The notes under the pieces are model-generated. The model had not been told where the DNA came from. It made no database searches and saw nothing but the letters and a program-made list of their open reading frames with translations. From positions 150,707-214,706 of the forward strand of contig SIJG01000046.1 in the NCBI GenBank assembly GCA_023374025.1: a DNA stretch of 64,000 bases. Direction: 5' to 3'. A program made the position numbers and the translations under genes. Origin of the DNA: Heterodera schachtii (Eukaryota > Nematoda > Chromadorea > Rhabditida > Heteroderidae). This document shows positions 56,978 through 64,000 of this stretch, piece by piece (positions within the stretch are counted from its first letter, which is position 1; the number at the start of each line of letters is the position of its first letter).

Positions 56978-57045
56978 ACAGTGTCGTCCGACACCATTGG
57001 CCTCACTTCTTCGGCCTTATCGAATTCGAGATTTTGGGGTTCACC
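56978..57045 (-). pseudogene. exon copy ending EEVRPMVSDDT
   Basis: Minus strand reads WGEPQNLEFDKAEEVRPMVS and DDT before GTGAGTC. Related exon ends occur at about 49190 (ADEVRPMVSDDT) and 58330 (ADEVRPLVSKDT). They resemble the VSDDT exon of the small acidic gene. Confidence 0.45.
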
Positions 57046-57226
57046 CCAAACAAAATTTAAAAATTGTTAGTTTTCTAAAGGCAATTAGCCGTTCCATGAT
57101 TAATTGGACAACATTTCGAAAAAAATGCTCGCGAAGTAATATCCCGACCACTTTGATGCACTTTTCCCATTGCTTACGCCGCCGCGCCCTCCTCGGCAGC
57201 CGCGCCGTCCTCGGACCTTTATTGTG

Positions 57227-57652
57227 AATTTTTAATTTTACGTGCCTTAACCAAAAAAACCACTGAGTTATGAGGCCTCAAAAATCGAAAATTTGGCTGG
57301 CGGATGGCCCATTTCCACTGAAGGGTCAGCGAGGGACGTACCAAAATGGGTGGCTCAGTTGGTTAAATTTGCGTTTTTGGGGGCCCAGGTTCAAATCCAA
57401 CATGAAAATAAATAAATTTTAATTAATTTTTTACAAAGTTAAACATTTAAAAAACCATTTTTATAAAAAGAAAAATATATAATAATTTTATTAGTTTAAA
57501 TAAACCTAAATAAGTCAACTACAATGAGTTGGAAATTAACAGAAATTGATTGAACAGCTGAAAATTTGACCTCAGCAGCCAAATTTTTCGATTTTTGACG
57601 CCTCGTAACTCACTGTTTTTTTGGTTAGGGCACGTAAAACCAAAAATTCATA
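57227..57652. mobile_element. long-TIR element with tRNA-like centre
   Basis: About 80-bp imperfect inverted repeats (ATTGTGAATTTTTAATTTTA left; its inverse right, then GCACGTAAAACC and GGTTAGGGCACG) bound the element. No target-site duplication was identified. In the centre (57348-57400) is GGCTCAGTTGGTTAAAT followed by GGTTCAAATCC, which resemble the A and B boxes of a tRNA gene promoter, but no tRNA cloverleaf with paired acceptor stem forms. Confidence 0.6.
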
Positions 57653-57736
57653 ATAGACCCTGCTCTATCCAATGATACCAAAAGGTGCACCCCCAAACAA
57701 ATAATTTGGCTCCAGTAAAATCCAACCAATACTCAC

Positions 57737-57785
57737 GCGATGGTTTTAGTTGTCCGGTGGAGTCGGTGAGCAGTGTCGACGTCAG

Positions 57786-57816
<31 letters not shown>

Positions 57817-57878
57817 TGTGGACGTACTGCTGCTGCTGCTGCCGGAGCCCGGCGGCGCCCCTCCACCGCCACCTCGGT
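57737..57878 (-). CDS. Gly/Ser-rich exon
   Basis: Bounded by TTTTCAAAG and GTGAGTAT. Reads DRGGGGGAPPGSGSSSSSTS, a Ser run, then NTDVDTAHRLHRTTKTIA. The Ser run is encoded by AGC repeats, which look like a CAG/CTG repeat in other frames. It resembles the Ser/Asn part of the exon at 35952-36199, so it may be a further paralog. Confidence 0.4.
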
Positions 57879-58019
57879 CTTTGAAAATCAGGGATGAAAT
57901 TATTAAAATTTTTTAAATGGTTATTTTGGAAAAAAAAATTTGTTTTTTTGTCAAAAAATGAACTAAATAGGCTTCGAATCACCTTTTACTATTTAAAAAT
58001 TATTTCAAAAATTCTCAAA

Positions 58020-58255
58020 TATCTAAAAAGAATGAAAATATGTACGAAAAATTGCTAAATATGTACGAAAAGTTCAAAACATTTATAAGAATATGTACAT
58101 AGGTATATAATAAGTCGAAAAATCCCATATGTAAATAAAAGTCCAAATTTTGTTCGCAAACACAAAAAAGAGTTTTTCTTACTAATTATGCTATGGAGAA
58201 GCCAGAAAAAAACATGTATTTACATAAAAAAAGAATCCCTGGTAATCAATGAATT
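58020..58255. repeat. truncated relative of the TACATATTT element
   Basis: AAATATGTACGAAAA units, then AATTTTGTTCGCAAACACAAA and TGTATTTACAT, inverted relative to 3907-4100. Only this half is present. A VSKDT exon copy lies just beyond, at about 58318-58365. Confidence 0.65.
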
Positions 58256-58486
58256 TGTTTTTTAGTCCTCCATCCCCTTTTCTGATACCCCCTCCCCTAA
58301 TATTTGCGGTAACTTACTGTGTCCTTTGACACCAACGGCCGAACTTCGTCGGCCTCGTAAGTGTCGTGCCGCCATCAATACAATTTAATTCCATTTTAAG
58401 CTAAAAAAATCATTGATCAATTTTTTAAAATTAAGGATGAAACGAATTATTTTGGATTTCTGGTAATATTTTTTTTAAGTTAGTCC

Positions 58487-58873
58487 GTATTCGTGGGACC
58501 CACGCGTTTCGGCGCTGGCGTCGGCGCCAGCTCTTTTTTCCAGGATAGCTTTATCCTTCGGCATCCAAATCCAATAATCTTGGTATCATTCGAAAGCTTT
58601 TAACATGCTCTATTAGCCTAACAAAAAACAAAAAGATTTTTAAGCCTGGAAAAAATTTTATGAAGAAAAAACTTCAAAAATTTCGACTTTTCGCATGTCT
58701 AACTTTTGGTAATTGTCTAATCGAGAAGCAATAGCTTAGAAACAGTTTCTAAACATGTTAAGCTTTCGAATGATGCCAAGAATGTTAGATTTGATTTACA
58801 AAGAAAAAAGTTATAGCCAAAAACATGCTGGCGCCGAAATTCCAGCGCCAAAACGCAGTGGACCCGTATTCGT
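58487..58873. mobile_element. 371-bp hairpin MITE, GGGACCCACGCG ends, 8-bp TSD
   Basis: The element runs 58495-58865 with ends GGGACCCACGCGTTTCGGCG and GCGCCAAAACGCAGTGGACC(C). The TSD GTATTCGT is perfect (58487-58494, 58866-58873). GC-rich arms (GGCGCTGG, GGCGCCAGC) enclose an AT-rich centre. Confidence 0.9.
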
Positions 58874-58919
58874 TGTCTATTACGGACGCTTTCGAATGTG
58901 GAATGAATGAATGATGAAA

Positions 58920-59442
58920 AGGGCTGCAAAAATATGCACGAAAAAAGCCAAAGTATACACATAAATATGCAAATAAATTGCCAAATATGCATAAAATCGC
59001 AAAATATGCACAAAAAACTTAAAAATTAGGGGTGCAAAATAATTAAAAAATTTTTATTCCTCATAAATTTTATCGGTTGTTTTTGTAATTGATAATCAAA
59101 AAATTTCTCAAGGCTTTCGGCAGTGAATCTCACTGTTGACCCACTCGCGCATCCATTCAGATTTTGATTTAATTTTAAGTATAATCAAAAAATTTTCCTA
59201 CGAGATATTCAAATCGGAAAATATTTGACGAAAAATGGCAAGTATGCAAAAAAAAAAAAATCTGAAAATATGTACAAAAAAATGGCAAAATATGGATGAA
59301 AAATATGCAGAAACCCCAAAATATGCAAATAAAAGTTCCAATTTTATACGCAAACACAAAAAGAAAATGTTTTTCCTACTATTTAGAGCATGGAGAAGCT
59401 AGGATAAAAAAATATATGCATTTGCTTGTTTTTTGCAGCCCT
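58920..59442. mobile_element. AAATATGCA-rich element with GGGCTGCAAAA ends
   Basis: Starts AGGGCTGCAAAAATATGCA and ends TTTTTTGCAGCCCT. AATATGCA words fill the left side, and ACGCAAACACAAAAAG is shared with the 3907 family. Flanks are GATGAA-rich but no exact TSD was identified. Confidence 0.7.
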
Positions 59443-59549
59443 GATGATGAATGATGGGTAAAGAAAATTTTGAAAATTGTTTTATTTTATGGCGGTGGGA
59501 GGCGGGAGGTGGGGGTGGTCAATTGGGCGAAGTTGGTAAATTGGGGTCG

Positions 59550-59645
59550 GGGTCACTTCGGCACGGCCACTTCGGCGAGGGTATTTCGGCGCGGGCTTTT
59601 TCGGCGCGGCCACTTCGGCGCACTATATAAAATAGCTTTTTCGGC
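59550..59645 (+). repeat. CGGCGCGGCCACTT tandem array
   Basis: About six imperfect units containing TTCGGC(G/A)(C/A)GG(C/G), ending at TTTTTCGGCGCC. It resembles one arm of the array-type TIRs seen elsewhere, but no inverted partner was found in the window. Confidence 0.6.
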
Positions 59646-60104
59646 GCCAATGTTTAAAATCCCAAAAAATGTTCAAAAATATATTAAATTGCCTTTCTTT
59701 ATGCAAATAACTTATGCCATTTTCTTTCAAAGTACCGTTCTAATGCAATGGTGAGCAATGGTGCATAATTTTGGCCCCAAATTAACTTTTATATTTTGGT
59801 TCTAAATCACCAATCGGGAAATTTTCGAGTATGCTTATCACAATCTGACCATATGTTTGCCTAATTCAGAATCCCGGACTCAAATCTCGAATATTTATAT
59901 TGGATTTGACTTAAAAATTTCAAACTGACCATGTATTCAATGATGTAAAAATATTTTAATTTCTGCAGAGATATTGAACCAGTGGAAACAGAAGGTAAAA
60001 TCGAGAAGATTCACCACTAGGCCAGTTGAAAACTTGACAGTGTTAATTTTAAAGAATATATTAATTTTTTTTTTTCACTAATTTTTCACTCAAACCCCGA
60101 TTCT

Positions 60105-60934
60105 TACCAGTGCTTGTTTTTCCCGGTTCCCGGTTGCCCTACCGGGACCGGGAAATCGAATTTTAAAATCCGGAACCGGGACCTCGGGTGACCGGGAATT
60201 CCCGGCCCGGTCCCATACAACCCTACTCTTTACACGTTTTTTTTACGGCGCGCTTTTTTCAAAAATTTTTTGGGGAACATGGAGGAAGGTCCGAAATTTT
60301 TTAAAATTTCAGTTCAATTTATTAATAGGGCTCGGATTTTTAGGCAAAGCCTATTTTTTTCCTGAGCTCCCAATGGCCTGAAACGCACGAAAACATGTTT
60401 TTTTTTGGGCTGTTGTTAAGCTACTTTTCGAGTTATTAGTGCCTATTTTTTAGGTTTTTATTTTTAGCGCCTAAAAAGCCTAAAAAAATTTCCAAAAACT
60501 TATTTTCACCTATTTTGGCGCTTTGCCAAAATTTGTTAACAAAAATGCAATAAAAAAAACATCCCTAAGAATCGACTTAAATTTTTTTTCAAAAAATACA
60601 CACCTATGAATCGACTCGAAAATTTTCAAAAATACACTCCTAAGAAACGAAAAATTTTCAAAAATTCTTCCCCAAAATTTATTTATTGACAAGAATTTGT
60701 GATTTTAAAATATTTATTATTGGCAATTGTTTACATATTTATCAGTTCAATATTCGGCTTTATATCAACACCAAAAAATCCAGATCAAAAATAGAATGAA
60801 TGTGATATGGTCAACGTAGTGAGAGATGGTCAAAATCATGGCGGAAAAGTCTTTGAACAAATTTATTTCAAAAGGCACTTAAAAATCTGAAATAATTCCT
60901 GCTGATGTATCTTTTGATGATGAACAAATAAGTC
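60105..60934. other. repeat remnants
   Basis: 60115-60230 contains CCCGGTTCCCGG and CCGGGACCGGG words with a CATACAACCCTA end (GGTCCCG family relative). About 60326 starts AGGGCTCGGATTTTTAGGC, the left end of another family with no right end found. 60555-60640 has CCCTAAGAATCGA-type units. No gene. Confidence 0.5.
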
Positions 60935-61340
60935 TTTTACACCAACTTGATCAGATCACTCCTTCATAGTGATCGTGACACCCTAAAATACACTGAAAAT
61001 AGGGAAATTTTCGAAAAAAAATCTTAGGGGGTTGGGAAAATTTTCTAGTGAAAATGAGTAGGCCCAATGGAAAGAGCACAAAAGTCTCTTCCGAATTGCC
61101 ATTTGAAAGGTGGGGCTACAGCTTATACCCGCTGAGATAGAGGTGGGGTGAAATTGGACAACTCAAAAATGACTGATTTCTACAGAATTTCAATGGAAAA
61201 TGATCAAAAATTAGTCATTTTATTGTGACAATTATTCAACCAAATAAAACTTCTTTTTTTCGAAAATTTCCCCTATTTTCAGTGTATTTTGGGGTGTCGC
61301 GATCACTATGAAGGAGTGATCTGATCAAGTTGGTGTAAAA
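60935..61340. mobile_element. long inverted-repeat element, TTTTACACCAAC ends
   Basis: Left arm TTTTACACCAACTTGATCAG, ATCACTCCTTCATAGTGATC; the right arm is the inverse, nearly perfect for about 90 bp. No TSD was identified. A truncated copy is at 49285-49480. Confidence 0.75.
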
Positions 61341-61650
61341 GATAATTTTGACCATTGTCGAAAATTTTTAGAAGAAACCACTGATTTTATAGGACAAAGA
61401 AGTGATATTTCCAATTTAACGAAACCTAACTCCAAATGTTCCAGTGATTTTTAAGGGGCTAAATTCTGTTTACCAGTTCCGGACTTGTAACCTTGTCAAG
61501 TATTTTTTCACCAAAAATTCTTTCGGATTCGTACAGTCTGTAACAAAATTGTAGGCTTAAAAAATTTTTTCCAACTTCACCTACAAAAAAATTTCAGTAA
61601 ATTTTTTGAAATTTTAAGCAATTTTCTTAACAAAATTGCATTAAAATATT

Positions 61651-62023
61651 CAAAAATTGGTAATAGTGCAGTTTGTCCCCCCTTTTTTCGAAATTTTTTT
61701 TATAAGTCATAAAAACACTTTATGGGGTTTTCGGGGTCGCAGATCATGAATATGACATTCTTTTCGAACAATTCCGAATCCCGGACCCGAGTTGGAACAA
61801 AAAGTCAAGGAAACGAACTGTAATTCATCAAAATCGAAAAATTTGAATTTTTGACTTTTTGTTCTAATTCGGACCCGGCGTTCGGAATCGTTCGAAATGA
61901 GTGTTGAATTCGTGATCAGCGACCCCGAAAATCCCATAAAAAGTTGTTTTTATGACATCTGAAAACATAAAAAATTTTTCGAAAAAAGGGGTGGGGGACA
62001 AACTGCACTATTACCCAAAAATT
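61651..62023. mobile_element. hAT-like MITE of the GGTAATA family inside the shared module, 8-bp TSD
   Basis: The element runs 61659-62015 (357 bp), with ends GGTAATAGTGCAGTTTGTCC and its inverse and TSD CAAAAATT (61651-61658, 62016-62023). It landed just before a GC palindrome (62030-62053), splitting the run of A/T that normally precedes it. Confidence 0.9.
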
Positions 62024-62284
62024 TTCCCGGCGGAGCATATCGGCACCGCCGGACCCCCATTTTACAATATTTAAAAAAAGGAGGCCAAAATGGCAAAAAA
62101 TAGTAATTTTTGTTGCAAAATACACCCCCGAATTCGGGATTTCAAAAATTAATCACTTCTTTTTTAGTACTTGCCTAAACGCTGAGATTTTAGATATTTT
62201 AGCTTCTTTAGACTTTGTGCTTTCGAATGATATCAAAAAGATAGGGTTTGTTCGAATACAAAAAAAGTTATTGTATAAAAATCA

Positions 62285-62395
62285 GGTACTGTCAAAAGTT
62301 GATTGGACTCATAAAAATACCTTTGGACTCATAAAACTCGATTGGCCTCATAAAAGTCGATTGGACTCATAAAGTGCATTAGAGCCAAAAATTCC
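62285..62395 (+). repeat. GATTGGACTCATAAA array
   Basis: Five units of (G)ATTGGACTCATAAAA(N), ending TGCATTAGAGCC. It is the inverse of the array at 16845-16985 (GGGCTCTATTGCACTTTATG). Confidence 0.75.
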
Positions 62396-62972
62396 TCCCG
62401 TATTGCTCCCGGTTTTTTTTCCTAAATTTTTTGTCATCCTCAAAATTATTATGTGGGAAATTTCATCGCCGCTTACTGCTGGTTTTCCTCTCTCGCGAGT
62501 TTCGGATTTTCTAAGCATTCATTCTTTTTGTATTGATTCTAAATGTCCAAAGTGAATTTGTACCATATCAACAAAAATTACGATTTTCATGATTTTTAAT
62601 GTGTTAGAGACGTGAAAATAGTATGCCAAAATGAGAGGAAAAGAAATATACATTTTTATGTTTTATTTTATAATTTTTGCATAATCAATTCAGACTTTTT
62701 TTTTTCTCTATCGGTATGCAAAATTTGGTACAAATTGTATTGTTTGAAAAAAAGTTATAACTAGGATTTTCTCTGCACAGTGAAGTTGGCCCATAGTGCG
62801 AAATGAAAATGGAAAGAAAATTGTCTATAAAAGTCGCTCTACTGCTGTTGTTTAATCATTCATTCGACTTACGCGTCCAATCCCGTTTTTTGTCCAACCA
62901 CTGACCACCCATTGTGCTATAATTTTTGCTATAAATTTCAAATGTGTTTAAATCTTACATTCTTGGTATCAA

Positions 62973-63412
62973 TTTAGTCGGTTTTACGCGTCCCATGGCA
63001 TTTTATGCGTCCCATAACATTTACGAGTCCCAATAACAGTTTACGCGTCCTATGACATTTTACGCGTCCCAAAAACAGTTTGGTTGTTTTTCGATTCGTT
63101 AATCGGAAACTTTATACCTTCCAAATCGTTATAGAAATACAACAATAAATCCCCAACTTATGCCTAGGCCCAATCAAGTCTATGCCTTCTGCCTAGGCTT
63201 AAGCCTAAAGCTTTGGCCTAGACATTTGCCTTTGTACGATTTGTCATGAAACCGTAGGTTTAACAATCAGAAATTTAAAAAAAGCTTACGGAATACAGGG
63301 CAAAAAAACAAGTTCCCTCTTAGTTATTGGAACGGCTAAAATACCATGGACATATCATGGGACGCTAAAATGTTGTGGGACGCGTAAAATGCTATGGGAC
63401 GCGTAAAATATT
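62973..63412. mobile_element. fold-back element, GGGACGCGTAAA family, second copy
   Basis: Left arm TAGTCGGTTTTACGCGTCCC with four to five units to about 63078; right arm about 63357-63412 with three units, inverted. The centre matches 52745-53110 in part (TCGGAAACTTTATACCTT; GGCTAAAATACCATGGACA). The outermost TIR bases are degraded on the right, so no TSD can be read. Confidence 0.7.
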
Positions 63413-63514
63413 GGACATGCAAAGTGCAATAGTGCCCCTCCCCCTTTGTTCAAACATTTTCAAAATCACTTTAAATAGAGCAAATTATTTAATTCACTGA
63501 TTGCTCGGTTTTTG

Positions 63515-63944
63515 ATGTCAAATCATCAACAAAGTGCTGTTACGCCACCAACGACGACGACAACGGCGGCAGAGAGTGGCGGTGAAAGAGACGGACGCAC
63601 TGAGACGACAAGCGGACAGCGGAAACGACACAGCGCAAACCAAACGGACTCGGCGAACGGCGCCGCTGGGGGACAAGGTTTAGGGCTTGGGTTTCTGCTG
63701 GGAGGGGTTCATGAACACGAAAGTTCGCCTTTGTTTGTCTTTCGTTCGTGTTTACAGCGGTCTGGAAATGTTTTTTTGTCCCGGGTTGCATTTTGAAATT
63801 CCAAATCCCATTTTTCGTTTGTTTCAATTGTCGGCTACAAATTTTGTTTGTTTAGGGTCGAGTAACTCCGATGCTTTGTCCTCTTCTGAGTCGGCTGCAA
63901 AGGAAGCAAAAGTCAGAAAAGTGTCGACAACATCGCAGAACAAG
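63515..63944 (+). CDS. 5' exons of the Ser/Ala-rich gene, intact copy, continues past the window
   Basis: Exon 1 63515-63677 (MSNHQQSAVTPPTTTTTAAE, then SGGERDGRTETTSGQRKRHS...) ends before GTTTAG; exon 2 63856-63944 (SSNSDALSSSESAAKEAKVR, KVSTTSQNK) ends before GTTTTAATCG. The two join in phase (84 codons). Sequence through 64000 continues to match 34105-34050. Compared with the minus-strand duplicate at 34552-34106 it has one more base in exon 1 (GGCGGCAGAG versus GGCGGAGAG), which restores the join, so this copy is the better candidate for a working gene. The N-terminus is Thr/Ser/Ala-rich with an RKRH basic stretch, so probably nuclear or disordered (inference). Confidence 0.6.
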
Positions 63945-64000
63945 GTTTTAATCGGAGAAGGGATTTTGAAAGCAACTAGGAACGGCGGGGACGGATGCCG

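Noticed and set aside
57340..57410. Possible tRNA gene
   Set aside because: B-box-like GGTTCAAATCC is present, but acceptor stem and anticodon arm do not pair; the stretch is inside an inverted-repeat element.
57780..57840. CAG/CTG triplet expansion
   Set aside because: The AGC runs are short and interrupted and fit a Ser run in a spliced exon, similar to the paralog at 36 kb.

Overview
The window looks like a gene-poor, transposon-choked stretch of a eukaryotic nuclear genome, most likely a tylenchid plant-parasitic nematode of the cyst type (Heterodera/Globodera). This is inferred from short introns, AT-rich background, and a multi-exon protein family (core motif ALISPRFNALVDKHF) that I recall from cyst-nematode genomes. 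No bacterial operons, rRNA genes, CRISPR arrays or convincing functional tRNA genes are present. All exon models are read by eye from GT/AG sites and reading frames; none has been checked by search.

Layout. 0-3.7 kb holds scattered exon remnants, mostly minus strand. 3.9-31 kb is a very AT-rich desert (long tracts of A and T) with no gene I can support, punctuated by non-autonomous DNA transposons whose ends and target-site duplications (TSDs) can be read exactly (3907-4512, 10154-11172, 19933-21767, 26963-28196). 31-58 kb is a gene-fragment district, nearly all minus strand: a chitinase (GH18) exon end, chitin-binding (CBM14) exons, the 5' exons of a Ser/Gly/Ala-rich protein, a dystrophin pseudogene, a lone TRIP12-like exon, and repeated cassettes of a truncated F-box-like gene next to a small acidic-protein gene. 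The only apparently intact gene body is the plus-strand F-box-like gene at 44955-46502. 58-63.4 kb is again transposons. At 63515 a plus-strand gene begins and runs off the end; it is an inverted duplicate of 34552-34106.

The mobile elements are the most distinctive content. At least ten have terminal inverted repeats (TIRs) and perfect 8-bp TSDs (hAT-like), one has a 9-bp TSD and encodes part of a FLYWCH/MULE-type transposase, and one has a TA TSD. Each family has its own TIR and its own short motif repeated many times just inside the TIR, yet many share the same interior: a 105-130 bp unit carrying a roughly 25-bp GC-rich palindrome (GGCGGTGCCGATAGGCGCCG type). Three families are fold-back elements whose inverted ends are themselves tandem arrays. 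No intact hAT transposase is visible, so these elements would depend on one encoded elsewhere.
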